The notes under the pieces were generated by a model. That model saw only the letters and a program-made list of their open reading frames with translations, had not been told where the DNA came from and searched no databases. The position numbers were made by a program, and so were the translations under genes. From positions 4,030,001-4,094,000 of the forward strand of contig JADKAF010000001.1 of assembly GCA_016719295.1 (NCBI GenBank): a stretch of DNA of 64,000 nt, given 5' to 3'. This stretch comes from Planctomycetota bacterium (GTDB taxonomy: Bacteria > Planctomycetota > UBA1135 > JADKAF01). Shown here piece by piece: positions 27,977 through 37,239 of the stretch; the first letter of the stretch is position 1; each line of letters opens with the position of its first letter.

Positions 27977-29323
27977 ATGAAACCGAGCCTCCTCTCCCTG
28001 CCACTGGCGACGCTGCTCACCTGCTGCGCAGCCCAAGCACAGACAACCTGGATCGTCGACGCCGCCATTGGCCCCGGGACGAACTTCACCGATCTCCCGC
28101 GGGCGATCGCCTCGGCCGCCGATGGAGACATCGTGCGCGTGCGGCCCGGGACCTATAGCTGGGTGAACCTGAGCAAGGGCTTGCGGATCCTCGGCAGCGG
28201 CTCCGGCACCACGATCCTCCAGGGGCCGGGGCGCTTCAGTATCGGGCGCACGCGCGCGACGCAGACGATCTGGCTCGAGGGACTGCGCTTGCGCCCCATC
28301 GCTTCGGACACGACGCCGAGCTCGATGGTGGCGATCGAGGATGCGGCGGGAGCGGTGGTGATGCGCGATCTGCGGATCGAGCAGAGCGGCCTTCTCTCCG
28401 CCACTTACGTTCCGGAGACTCCGCTCGTGATCGCGCGCTGTGCCAACGTGCACGTCTCGGACTTCGCCGCCTCGGGAAGCGTAAGCGCGCTCTTCGGAGC
28501 CGACCAAGCCGGCCGACCAGGGGTGGATGCTGAGGACTGCTTCCTCGAGATGCATCGCTGCCAGGTGCGAGGCCGCGACGGACTGGCCGGACTGGTCGCT
28601 CCACAGCCAGGCGGAGCGGGGCTGCGCATGCGCCGCAGTCATGCGGTCCTCGTCGACTCTTCGTTCATCGGCGGGGGCGGCGGCATCCACTGCTGGAGTG
28701 GAACCGGTCCCGGTCCCGGAGGTCCTGGCATCGAGGCTCACGAAGGTGCAGAGATCATCATCTACGGTCGCACCCAACCTCGGCGTGGAGCCGTCGCCGG
28801 CGGCGTCGCCTCCCCGCTCGCTTGCTTCGGCTCCTTCCGCTACGGACCGGGAGGCCCCGGCATCGCGCTCGACGCTTCGCGAGCGCGCTTTGAAGGTCTC
28901 GCGCCCGTGGGCGGCATGAGCCAGCTATCGTGGGGGCCACCGGCCGTGCTGACCAACGGCTCCTCGATCGACATCGACTTCGCCGCGCTCCCGCCGATCG
29001 CTTCGATCGTCGGCACGCCGAGCCCCGGGAGCCGCGTCACGCTGCGCCTCGAAGCCGCGCCGTCCTCCACGGCGTTCCTCGTGCTCGCGCTCGAACATCG
29101 CTATCTCCCGCTCGCGCCCGCGGCCATCGGGAGCCTGCTCGTCGCGACGACGCCGTCGGCGCTCCTCGGCCCCACGACGCTGGCGGGAACGACGTGGGAT
29201 CTGCCGATCGATCTCGTCGCGGGCTGGCCGTTGGATCTACCGATCCTGGCGCAGTTCCTCGTCATCGAGCCGAGCCGCGTCTACGCGTCGAACGCGACGG
29301 CGTTGCTCGTGCGGTCGCCTTAG
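27977..29323 (+). CDS. Secreted right-handed beta-helix protein with C-terminal module
   Basis: 448 residues from ATG 27977, chosen because it opens a signal peptide (MKPSLLSLPLATLLTCCAAQ). Residues 25-70 match the start of pectate-lyase-fold/NosD-like proteins (GTNFTDLPRAIASAADGDIV followed by RVRPGTY), and short beta rungs continue to about 330. The last ~120 residues are the module shared by secreted proteins here (GSRVTLRLEAAPSS to AQFLVIEPSRVYASNATALL). Likely surface polysaccharide-binding or structural; no lyase active site could be identified. It sits just after the restriction island and converges on the lipoprotein gene. Confidence 0.8.
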   Translation: MKPSLLSLPLATLLTCCAAQAQTTWIVDAAIGPGTNFTDLPRAIASAADGDIVRVRPGTYSWVNLSKGLRILGSGSGTTILQGPGRFSIGRTRATQTIWLEGLRLRPIASDTTPSSMVAIEDAAGAVVMRDLRIEQSGLLSATYVPETPLVIARCANVHVSDFAASGSVSALFGADQAGRPGVDAEDCFLEMHRCQVRGRDGLAGLVAPQPGGAGLRMRRSHAVLVDSSFIGGGGGIHCWSGTGPGPGGPGIEAHEGAEIIIYGRTQPRRGAVAGGVASPLACFGSFRYGPGGPGIALDASRARFEGLAPVGGMSQLSWGPPAVLTNGSSIDIDFAALPPIASIVGTPSPGSRVTLRLEAAPSSTAFLVLALEHRYLPLAPAAIGSLLVATTPSALLGPTTLAGTTWDLPIDLVAGWPLDLPILAQFLVIEPSRVYASNATALLVRSP

Positions 29324-29339
29324 CCCGCTCGTACGCCGC

Positions 29340-29984
29340 TCAATCCTGCTTCGCGTACCAAGGCTCGACGCGCCGGAACACCAGCACCTCGTCGTTCGGG
29401 ATGTCGACGTGGAGCTGGTCACCCTCGAGCCAACCCCACGAGACGTCTCCGACCTCGGGCCAGGCGCGGAACGCGATCTTGCGCGTGCTCGGATCCAAGC
29501 TCCAGGGCTTCCGTTTCCAGGCCATCACCACGCGTAGCTCGAGGGAACCATCGGCCTGATAGCGCTCGTACGCCTTGGCACCCGTGGTGTGACGATAGGT
29601 CCAGACGCCTTCGATCCCGTGCTCTCCTTCGCCGCGCCGAACCCGCGCGCGCACGAGCGTTGCGTCCTCGTCGCTCGTGGTCCACGTGTCACCATCGATC
29701 GTGCCGAGCGGTGAAGATAGCGGGGCGCTCTCGCCGTGGCGGAGGATCAAGTTGCCTTCGACGACCTCATAGCGAAAGTCGACGAGGGCGAGCATCCCCC
29801 AGAGACACTGATGATCGGGGCGGATCTCCAGCGCGGTTCCAAGACCGGAGTCCGAGCGCCCGATCACCTCCCAGAAGCCGACGTAGCTCGCGACGGACGG
29901 CGGCGCGGACGAGAGATCGTTCGCGCGCTCGCAGCCGCAGAGCGCGAGCATCGCGAGCGCGAAGGCGCGAGCGGAGCGCGGCAT
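29340..29984 (-). CDS. Lipoprotein of unknown function
   Basis: 214 residues from ATG 29984 (MPRSARAFALAMLALCGCER): a short signal with lipobox LCGC, so a lipid-anchored periplasmic or outer-membrane protein. The body is a small beta fold (YVGFWEVIGRSDSGLG, CLWGMLALVDFRYEVVEG, GVWTYRHTTGAKAYERY) resembling lipocalin/META-like folds in pattern only. A GTG at 30002 is an alternative start. It lies 15 bp downstream of a LamG gene and converges with the beta-helix gene (16-bp gap), so it probably ends the LamG operon. Confidence 0.7.
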   Translation of the reverse strand: MPRSARAFALAMLALCGCERANDLSSAPPSVASYVGFWEVIGRSDSGLGTALEIRPDHQCLWGMLALVDFRYEVVEGNLILRHGESAPLSSPLGTIDGDTWTTSDEDATLVRARVRRGEGEHGIEGVWTYRHTTGAKAYERYQADGSLELRVVMAWKRKPWSLDPSTRKIAFRAWPEVGDVSWGWLEGDQLHVDIPNDEVLVFRRVEPWYAKQD

Positions 29985-29998
29985 CGGGAGGGCGCCGA

Positions 29999-31303
29999 TC
30001 ACGAGGTGATCCGGAGCAGCTCCACGTTCACGAAGGTGGAGACCAGCGGGCTCGCCGATGTCGTGAAGAGCGCTTGCACCAGGATCTCCGCGCCTACGAA
30101 GCCAGCGTCCGCAGGAACCGAGATCGGCAGATCGAAGGCGGAGACGGGCACGGAGGTCGAGAAGATCTGGACGAAGGGCGGCTGGACGCCGAGGGCCCCA
30201 TCGATGCCGGGGATGGGCACGCGGATCGCGGGCGGGAGGCCGGCGAAGACGATGGTGAAGCCGGGCGGAGGGAGCGCGAACCGGAGAGGGAAGGTGGTGC
30301 CGATGCGCACGCTGGACGGGATCTCGAGCTTCGGCAGATAGAGATAGGCGTGGCTACTCACGAACTCCAACGGTCCGAAGCGCGCCACCATCGTCACCGC
30401 GGTGCCGGCTCTTCCCGGGGGAATCGCGGCGCGCAGCACGTTCGGCGCGACGTACGCGAAGGAAAGCGACTGGGCATCGCCGAACCAAAGCGAGTCGGGC
30501 AGGATCCCCGCGGGGAAATCGCCGGTCAGGTCGACCGTGCCGCCGCCGCTCCAGCGACCGCGATCGGAGGACGCCGTGAAGCTCCCACCGATCGGTGCAT
30601 CGGAGGGAACGAGGCTCGCGCCGCCGATCAGCGTGCCGTGGTTCGTGCCGATGCTGTCGCGCGTGTCGGCATCGAAGTGCCAGGCCGAGATGAGACCGGC
30701 ACCGCCCGTCGCGTAGCGGAAGCGGTGCTCCGCGATCTCTTGCGCGCTGCGCGCGACGCTCCAGATGCGGAGCTCGTCGACGAGTCCTACGTACTCCTCC
30801 TGGATGCTGGTCGGGGAGAGGTAGTGCCCACCGATCACCAGCGCGTCGGAGTGATCGAGGTACGGTGGCGCCGGATTGCTCGCGATGCGCACGCCGTCGA
30901 GGTAGAGGTGCATCTGAGCGCCGGCCTGCACCGTGACCGCGAGATGGTGCCACGAGCCGAGGAGCCGAGTGTTGACGAGCGGATCATCGACGCGGTAGCT
31001 CGAAGCGCCGACGTAGAGATCGGCGCCGACCCGGTCGCCCTGATAGGAGAAGCTGAGGTGATAGCCAGGACGGAAGTCGCCGGACTTCCGCACGATGCGG
31101 CCGTGCGAGATCGAGCCCGTGGGCTTGATCCAGCATTCGATCGTGAGGCCCGTCGTCGGCTCGAGCGACGGGTGCGCCGGGATGCGCAGGACGGAGTTGT
31201 CACCGACGAGCAGCGCTCGCGGCGTGTATTGAGCCGAAGCGGCGGCAGCGAAGAGCGTCAGCGCGAGCGTCGTGGCGAGGCAATGCGAGGATAGCGGAGC
31301 CAT
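29999..31303 (-). CDS. Secreted LamG-IPT/TIG protein, second array, distal copy
   Basis: 434 residues from ATG 31303 (MAPLSSHCLATTLALTLFAA, signal ending ASAQ). LamG domain (LTIECWIKPTGS, GSWHHLAVTVQAG, YLDGVRIASNPAPP, GLVDELRIWS), IPT/TIG-like domain (GGGTVDLTGDFPAG to IPPGRAG), then the shared C-terminal module (FTIVFAGLPPAI to FVNVELLRITS). It is very close to the copy at 31430 along its whole length, so a recent tandem duplication. Likely one operon with the paralogue upstream and the lipoprotein downstream. Confidence 0.87.
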   Translation of the reverse strand: MAPLSSHCLATTLALTLFAAAASAQYTPRALLVGDNSVLRIPAHPSLEPTTGLTIECWIKPTGSISHGRIVRKSGDFRPGYHLSFSYQGDRVGADLYVGASSYRVDDPLVNTRLLGSWHHLAVTVQAGAQMHLYLDGVRIASNPAPPYLDHSDALVIGGHYLSPTSIQEEYVGLVDELRIWSVARSAQEIAEHRFRYATGGAGLISAWHFDADTRDSIGTNHGTLIGGASLVPSDAPIGGSFTASSDRGRWSGGGTVDLTGDFPAGILPDSLWFGDAQSLSFAYVAPNVLRAAIPPGRAGTAVTMVARFGPLEFVSSHAYLYLPKLEIPSSVRIGTTFPLRFALPPPGFTIVFAGLPPAIRVPIPGIDGALGVQPPFVQIFSTSVPVSAFDLPISVPADAGFVGAEILVQALFTTSASPLVSTFVNVELLRITS

Positions 31304-31429
31304 GGCTGATTCTCCGAGGACGAAGCAGGAGCGTTCGAACGCGGCTGCCGCGGCGATCGCTCGCCTCGGCACCGCGGGGCGAGGCCGCCGACCCGTTCGA
31401 GAAGGCGGCCTCTGGCGCATGCGCGCACC

Positions 31430-32734
31430 TCAGGACGTGATGCGCACGGACTGCAAGTTCACGAAGGTCCCGACGAGCGGGCTCGCGGACGAAGCAAAGA
31501 GCCCTTGCACCAGGATCTCCGCACCGACCAAGCGCGCGTCGAACGGGACCGCGATCGGCAGCTCGAAGTTCGCGAAGGGGATCGGCGTCGCGACGATCTC
31601 GACGAAGGGCGGCTCAATACCGAGGAAGCCGTCGAGGCCGGGAATGGCGACTTGGACCCTGGGCGGCAGGCCCGCGAAGACGACGCTGACTCCCGGCGGC
31701 GGAACCGCGAGCCGCAGCGCGACCGTGCTGCCGATGCGCGCCGTCGCGGGGAGCTCGAGCTTCGGCAGATACACATACGAGTTCCGGCTCGAGAACTCGA
31801 CGCTCGCGAAGCGCGCGGTGATCGGGACGGTCGAGCCCGTTTCACCCGGAGGAACGACGACGCGCAGCACGTTCGGTGCGGCGTAGCTGAAGGACGGCGA
31901 AGGCGTGCCGCCGAAGTTCACCGCGCTCGGCAGCGCGGTCCCCGGGAAGTCGCCGACGAGATCGATCTCTTCGCCGCCACTCCAGCGCCCGCGATCGGCG
32001 CTGGTCTCGAAGAGCCCGCGGACGGGAGCATCGGAGGCGACGAGACGCGCGCCGCCGACCAGCGTGCCGTGGTTGGTTCCGACGCTGTCGTTCGTGTCGG
32101 TATCGAAGTGCCACGCGGAGACGAGGCCCGGGCCGCTGCTCAGATAACGGAAGCGATTGTCCGCGATCTCCTCCAGCGTGCGCGCGACGTTCCACACACG
32201 GACCTCGTCCACGAGGCCGAGGAACTCCTCCTGGATGTTCGTCGGAGAGATGTAGAGACCGCCGACGACGAAGGCCTCGGAATGCTCGAGCAACGGCGGC
32301 GCCGGATTGCTCGCGATGCGCTCGCCATCGAGATACAGGTTGAGCTGTCCGCCCGTCTGCACCGTGAACGCGAGGTGATGCCACGACCCGAGCAGGCGCG
32401 CATTGCCGAGCGGATCATCCACGCGGTAGGTCGATCCGCCGACGTACAGATCGGAGCCCACCCGGCTGCCTTGGAAGGAGAAGCTCAAGTGATAGCCGGG
32501 GCGGAAGTCGCCGGACTTCCGCACGATACGGCCGTTCGAGAGCGAGCCCGAGGCTTTGATCCAGCACTCGACCGTCAGCGCGTTCGTCGGCTCGAGGGAC
32601 GGATGCGCGGGGACGCGCATCACCGAGTCCGCGCCGACTTGGAGGGCGCGAGGCGTCACCTGCGCGTCGAGCGCGGGAGCGATCACGGCGCAGAGCAGGC
32701 TGGCCGCGAGGCAGCGAGAAGAGAGCGTAGTCAT
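31430..32734 (-). CDS. Secreted LamG-IPT/TIG protein, second array, proximal copy
   Basis: 434 residues from ATG 32734 (MTTLSSRCLAASLLCAVIAP, signal ending ALDAQ). Same architecture and length as the copy at 29999: LamG (LTVECWIKASGS, GSWHHLAFTV, GLVDEVRVWN), IPT/TIG-like (GGEEIDLVGDFPG to VVPPGETG), shared C-terminal module (VSVVFAGLPPRV to FVNLQSVRITS). The frame extends to 32764 but the ATG at 32734 starts the signal peptide. The gap to the downstream copy is 126 bp. The LamG domain suggests binding of extracellular glycans. Confidence 0.87.
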   Translation of the reverse strand: MTTLSSRCLAASLLCAVIAPALDAQVTPRALQVGADSVMRVPAHPSLEPTNALTVECWIKASGSLSNGRIVRKSGDFRPGYHLSFSFQGSRVGSDLYVGGSTYRVDDPLGNARLLGSWHHLAFTVQTGGQLNLYLDGERIASNPAPPLLEHSEAFVVGGLYISPTNIQEEFLGLVDEVRVWNVARTLEEIADNRFRYLSSGPGLVSAWHFDTDTNDSVGTNHGTLVGGARLVASDAPVRGLFETSADRGRWSGGEEIDLVGDFPGTALPSAVNFGGTPSPSFSYAAPNVLRVVVPPGETGSTVPITARFASVEFSSRNSYVYLPKLELPATARIGSTVALRLAVPPPGVSVVFAGLPPRVQVAIPGLDGFLGIEPPFVEIVATPIPFANFELPIAVPFDARLVGAEILVQGLFASSASPLVGTFVNLQSVRITS

Positions 32735-33082
32735 GGCGGTGGTTCCCAGAGGATCGCGGCTCATCCTGATCGAGGGGGAGCGGGCTGCAAAGGCCCGGCG
32801 TCGCGTTGCGCCCCCTCACCACCCCACCGTCCCCGCGACCCCCTCCAGCACCGCCCCTCGATCCCAAGCTCGGACACCTGCGGGTCCGGCACGTCGCGCA
32901 CCTCGCTCGTCCGCGCTCTGATGCGTCACCGCGCGATCCAGAGAGAGCCCCTCGTCGACCAAGACGACCGCCCCTCACAGCGCGAGGATCGCTGCGTCAC
33001 GCGTGCTGCGGTGAAGCGCGGCGCGGCATGCAGAGACTTGCCCAGATGCTGCGACGGCAGCGCCGCACCCGAGCCACGCCTC
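32735..33082. other. Intergenic region without a recognisable gene
   Basis: About 350 bp between the LamG start (32734) and the end of the amidase gene. It is GC-rich with Pro/Arg-type frames on all strands and no convincing start, ribosome site or domain. It presumably holds the promoter of the LamG pair. The only structured element I see is the hairpin at its right end (33083-33113). Confidence 0.5.
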
Positions 33083-33113
33083 GAGCCATCGAAGCCGCCG
33101 GCTCCGATGGCTC
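33083..33113 (-). terminator. Strong hairpin at the amidase stop codon
   Basis: GAGCCATCG (33083-33091) pairs with CGATGGCTC (33105-33113), and the loop holds a further AGCC/GGCT stem. On the minus strand it begins within the stop codon of the amidase (33112-33114). No T-tract follows, so it may be a factor-dependent terminator or an RNA-stabilising stem. Confidence 0.45.
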
Positions 33114-33738
33114 AGCGCCTCCGCGGCTTCCGCCAAGCGTCCGGGATCGTCAGCCCTCGACCTTCCTTGAAGTCCTTGCCCCCGTCATCCATCCCAAGCT
33201 CGGCAACCGCCCACTCGCCGATCTGGTACCAGATATCCGGACCCGGGCAGTTCGTTCGATCGTGTCCGACTTTCTTGATGCGGCCGTCGGCTTGGCGCTC
33301 CTCGAGGACGCCTTCGCCTTGTCGATGCGCGTGGATGTATCCGATGCCGTACTGCTCGTTCAGCAGGCGCACGAGGTCGCGCCCGGAGGCGATCTGCTCG
33401 GCGGTCGGGACGTGGCGCCCGGAGTTGCCGGGCCAGTAGTAGTTGTTCTCGTTCGGCAGGTTCCCCGCGAACTCGATGGAGACCGAGTAGTCGTTGAGCG
33501 CGCTGGAGGCGGCGAGATAGGCATCGATGGGATGCAGCTTCAGGATGTGGCCTTCCAAGAGCACCACGAAGTGCGCGACGACCGTGTCATACGCGGTGAC
33601 GACGCCGCCGCGGCTATAGCTCAACTGGTGCAAGACGACCGTATCGATGGCGGCCGATGCACGGGTCCTGAGCCGGTGCTTCTTATCCGTGAACGCCGTT
33701 CGATCGACGATCGGGGTCGGGAGTCGCATGGAGGTCAT
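33112..33738 (-). CDS. N-acetylmuramoyl-L-alanine amidase-like (amidase_2 fold)
   Basis: 208 residues from ATG 33738, favoured over ATG 33729 and over upstream extension by a GAGGTG site 5 bases before it. Amidase_2/PGRP features: IDTVVLHQLSYSRGG near the N-terminus (first zinc His), HFVVLLEGHILKLHPIDAY, SIEFAGN with the Asn-Leu-Pro-Asn-Glu-Asn-Asn turn, and IHAHRQ (second His-containing strand). These enzymes cut the amide between muramic acid and the stem peptide. No signal peptide is seen, so export is unclear; a phage-endolysin origin or cell-wall remodelling are both possible. Confidence 0.7.
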   Translation of the reverse strand: MTSMRLPTPIVDRTAFTDKKHRLRTRASAAIDTVVLHQLSYSRGGVVTAYDTVVAHFVVLLEGHILKLHPIDAYLAASSALNDYSVSIEFAGNLPNENNYYWPGNSGRHVPTAEQIASGRDLVRLLNEQYGIGYIHAHRQGEGVLEERQADGRIKKVGHDRTNCPGPDIWYQIGEWAVAELGMDDGGKDFKEGRGLTIPDAWRKPRRR

Positions 33739-33868
33739 GTCACACCTCGAGTTCGTAGGCTCTTGAAGAAGCTCATCTCGTCGCCAAGAGCCGCAGATGA
33801 GCGGCTCCTGGCGATCGAAGCAGGGCGTGCGCCGCAGCTCGCGCGAGGCGGCGCGACGCAACGCCCGA

Positions 33869-36800
33869 TCAGTCGGCCTTGCTCACCGACTCCACGATGA
33901 GGACGCGGTCCTTCCGCGCGACGCCGCTCACCAGATAGAGCTGATCGGGCGCGCCGCGCGAGGCCATCTTGGCCGTGCGCAATCCGCGCTCGGCGGCGGT
34001 CCCGCGCTTCACGTAGCCGAGCATCGGTAGCCCACCGTCCAGCCCCTCCGGGCTGCAGAGGTAGTACGCGTCGTACTCCTCCTTCTTGATGTCCTCGAGC
34101 TTGAAGTTGTTGGTGAGCTCTTGCACACCGACCTTCACCGCGACGCGCTGGCCATCGAGCGGCGCCCAGGAGCCCGCGCTCTTCGCCGTCTCCCAAGGGA
34201 CCTCCTGGTACTCGTGGTTCACCACCTCGCGCGTGATGCCGGTGAACTTCGCGGCCTCCTGGAACGGACGAGCGCCGGCCTTGCACTCGGGGTTCTTCGG
34301 CACCATGACGAGCGTCTGCTGCCAGTCGTAGGCGGGCGAGCGGACCGAGGCCGGCTGACCGCCGGTGGCGAGCACGGGCTCTCCGAGGATCTCGCGCACC
34401 TTGTTCCAGTCGTCCATCTTCACCTTGCCCGGGACGTACGCGGTGCGTTCGCAGTAGAGCTGGAACCACGCGCGATCGAGCGGGATGCCCGGCATCAGGA
34501 TCTGGTTGCCGTTGCTCGCCGCGAAGCCGAAGTCGCCGAGCATGCGGAAGTTCGCGTCGTCGATGATGTTCTCGGTGCGGTAGATGATCGCCCAGAGGTT
34601 CTGCGCGAACACGTTGTTGGTGAGGCGCACGTCCTTCGGATCGGCGTTGAAGCGGATCGCGTTGTTGTCGGCGAACTGGATGATGTTGCCGTCGATCGTC
34701 GCCCGCACCTGCGACTCGATGGCGAGTCCCTCGCCGCCGAAGCCCATGCCCTTGCCGAAGCGCCCGGCGCGCTCCCAGCAGAAGAGGATCGTGTTGTTGC
34801 GCAGCACGATCGGCGCCGTCGTGTGACCGGAGCGCATCGAGATCGCGCGGCCCACGTTGTTCATCAGGATGTTGTTCTCGACCACCTGGCCGTTGGCCAC
34901 GATGATCCCGTCCTCGCCGCCGTTCACGAACACGCAGTTCCGCACCACGCACTCCGGCCGGTTCAGCGAGAGCTGCGGCGAATGGTCGGTGAAGGTGTCG
35001 ATGAGGTTCTTGTCCGGGCCGTAGTTGTTGTTCAAGCGCTTGTCGAAGATGAACCCGTCGATGATGGCGCCGGTGTGGTCGCCATCGCCTTCCAGGGTGA
35101 GCCCGCCGCGCGTGCCCTTGAAGTCGGCCGGGCAGAGGAGTCGCGTCGGATGCGCCCACGGCGCGCGCTCGGTGAACTGCGCGTCGTAGCCGCCGTAGAG
35201 CGCGATGTAGGGCATCTCGATCTTCCAGCGGCCGATCTTCAGCTTGCCGTGGTACTCGCCCTCGGCGACGTGGATCGCGTCGCCGGACTCGCACTTCTCG
35301 AGCGCTTGGAAGGGATCGCGGAAGGGCTTCTCCTTGCTGCCATCACCGCCCGTGGAGCCTGCGCGCACGAACCAATCGCGGCCTTGCGGGCGCGCCTTCG
35401 CGGCGACGGCCGAGCCCGCCGCCGACGGGTCGTAGCGCTCGATGCTCTCGATGAAGAAGCCGCCCTTGGGATAGCTCGCGATCTGGTACGCCACCCCGCG
35501 CACGAGATGCAGGCGCTGCGGCTTCCCGCTGCCGGAGTAGTAGCCGGAGTCGGCCTTGGCCACACGCTCGGCGGCGCTGCCCTTCTTGAAGAAGCCGGTG
35601 ACGCGGCAGTCCTTGCCTTCGGTGTCGTGCAGGAAGAGCCCCTCGTGCTCCTCCTTCTTGAACTGCGCGGGGATGCCGTTGATGTTGGCGACGCCGCTGA
35701 TCGCGACGATCATCTCCAGCGCTTGACCGTTCACCGTCTCGGGCGAGCGATGCCAGGTCTGCAGATCGCTCTTCGCGTAGGACTTGGCCTCCGCGGGCGC
35801 CGCGGCGGCGGAGAAGCTCACTGCGAGCTCGCGCACCCGAGCACCCGCCGCGGGCGTTGCCTTGCGGGAGAGCACGAGCTGCAGCGCCTTCTCGAGCGGA
35901 TAGGGCGGGGCGATGCCCGACGCCACTTGATAGCCCGTCCCGAGCAGCGGCAGACCCGCGAGCTGGCGGAACTGGTTCCAGTCGTCCATGACGACCTTGC
36001 CGGGTTGGCTCGCGGTGCGCTTGCTGTAGAGGTCGAGCCACGCGGCGTCGAGCGGGAGCTCGTGTGGCGCGATCAGATTCCCGTCGAGAGCCTTCAGGCC
36101 GACCTCCTCGAGGAGCTCCATCGTGGAGTCGTCGACGACGGCCTTCACGCCATCGGTGTCGCTCAGCAGATTCGCGAAGAGGTTCATCGCGAAGACGTTC
36201 TTCGTCAGCGAGCTGCGATCGAGAACGCCGTTGCTGTACACCGCGGCGTTGTCGTTGTGCGCCAAGAGGTTCCCGCGGATGTCGGCGTTGGCCTTCTGTC
36301 CGAGGTAGATGCCCGAGCCACGATAAGAGCCCTTGCCCGGGGACTTGTTGTCCCAGGTGAAGAGGATCGTATTGTCCTTGATGAGCGCGACCGCCTTCGG
36401 GTCACTCCCGTTCACCTTCACCGCGTAGACGAGCGCGTTGACGAAGAGGTTGTTCTCGATCGTCGAGCCCGACGGCGTCACGACGCACTCCTGCCCTGGG
36501 TTCACGATGACGCAGTTGCGCACCGTGGAGGGGTGGAGCAGGGAGATCGCCGCGTAGTCGATATTGCGCTCCTTGCGCCCCGACTCCTGCGGATCCACGT
36601 ACTCGTTGTGCGAGCGCATGTCGATCGTGATCCCGTCGATCACGACCTCCTTGCCGCGCACGAGGAGCCGCGCCTCGTTCGGCCGATTCTTGCTGTCCTT
36701 CTCCCAGAGGAGCTGCGAGGGACGCGCCCAAGGGTTCCGCTGCGAGAAGTCGGCCGTGTACCCGCCGAGGAGCTCCAGGCGATCGAAGGGGATCTCCCAC

Positions 36801-37015
36801 ATCCCGACGCCGAGGCGGCCGAAGTAGCGGCCCTCGGCCAAGTGGATGCGATCGCCGGCCTGGCACTTCTCGAGCGCCTGCCAGGGATCGTTGAACGGCT
36901 TGCTCTGCGAGCCATCGCCGCCATCGCTGCCGGCGCGGACGAACCAGTCCTGCCCGGCGACGGCGGAAGACACCGCGCCCAAGGACAGCGCGGCGAGGAG
37001 GATCATCTGCAACAC
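33869..37015 (-). CDS. Secreted double beta-helix protein with internal duplication
   Basis: 1048 residues from GTG 37015; an AAGGAG site lies 6 bases before this GTG but 15 before the next ATG (37006), so the GTG is preferred. After the signal (MILLAALSLGAVSSAVAGQ) the protein is two tandem copies of one ~500-residue unit: DWFVRAGS recurs at 23-30 and 547-554, PGKVVMDDWNQ recurs as PGKVKMDDWNK, and each unit ends with a LHLVRGVA/LYLVSGVA strand. Each is a right-handed beta-helix (DUF1565-type start, many NN-type rungs such as NNTILF). Polysaccharide binding or lyase action is possible; no catalytic residues are assigned. Confidence 0.83.
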   Translation of the reverse strand: MLQMILLAALSLGAVSSAVAGQDWFVRAGSDGGDGSQSKPFNDPWQALEKCQAGDRIHLAEGRYFGRLGVGMWEIPFDRLELLGGYTADFSQRNPWARPSQLLWEKDSKNRPNEARLLVRGKEVVIDGITIDMRSHNEYVDPQESGRKERNIDYAAISLLHPSTVRNCVIVNPGQECVVTPSGSTIENNLFVNALVYAVKVNGSDPKAVALIKDNTILFTWDNKSPGKGSYRGSGIYLGQKANADIRGNLLAHNDNAAVYSNGVLDRSSLTKNVFAMNLFANLLSDTDGVKAVVDDSTMELLEEVGLKALDGNLIAPHELPLDAAWLDLYSKRTASQPGKVVMDDWNQFRQLAGLPLLGTGYQVASGIAPPYPLEKALQLVLSRKATPAAGARVRELAVSFSAAAAPAEAKSYAKSDLQTWHRSPETVNGQALEMIVAISGVANINGIPAQFKKEEHEGLFLHDTEGKDCRVTGFFKKGSAAERVAKADSGYYSGSGKPQRLHLVRGVAYQIASYPKGGFFIESIERYDPSAAGSAVAAKARPQGRDWFVRAGSTGGDGSKEKPFRDPFQALEKCESGDAIHVAEGEYHGKLKIGRWKIEMPYIALYGGYDAQFTERAPWAHPTRLLCPADFKGTRGGLTLEGDGDHTGAIIDGFIFDKRLNNNYGPDKNLIDTFTDHSPQLSLNRPECVVRNCVFVNGGEDGIIVANGQVVENNILMNNVGRAISMRSGHTTAPIVLRNNTILFCWERAGRFGKGMGFGGEGLAIESQVRATIDGNIIQFADNNAIRFNADPKDVRLTNNVFAQNLWAIIYRTENIIDDANFRMLGDFGFAASNGNQILMPGIPLDRAWFQLYCERTAYVPGKVKMDDWNKVREILGEPVLATGGQPASVRSPAYDWQQTLVMVPKNPECKAGARPFQEAAKFTGITREVVNHEYQEVPWETAKSAGSWAPLDGQRVAVKVGVQELTNNFKLEDIKKEEYDAYYLCSPEGLDGGLPMLGYVKRGTAAERGLRTAKMASRGAPDQLYLVSGVARKDRVLIVESVSKAD

Positions 37016-37239
37016 GGGTCACTCCTTCTCGAGGGAGGTGCTCGAGGAATGCGAGGGGAGGCACACCTCTGCGCGCTCTCGACGGAGGCGCCGGAGAGCG
37101 AGCCACAGGGCGTCCGCCGCGCGACGTCCAGGCGGGCGCGTCGGCGGTGGTCAGGTGCTGGAAGTCCCTCGGGTTGGCCCCGCGTTCGCGGGTTCTGCCT
37201 TCGATCCTCGTTGCCGCGGCTGGTGGGCTGGCGCTAGAC

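Noticed and set aside
33112..33738. Amidase as part of a prophage lysis cassette
   Set aside because: No holin, spanin or phage structural gene is nearby and flanking genes are host-type secreted proteins.
34121..37237. A 1038-codon plus-strand frame opposite the double beta-helix gene
   Set aside because: Same shadow effect; no signal peptide, no domain and low-complexity composition, against a clear secreted beta-helix protein on the other strand.
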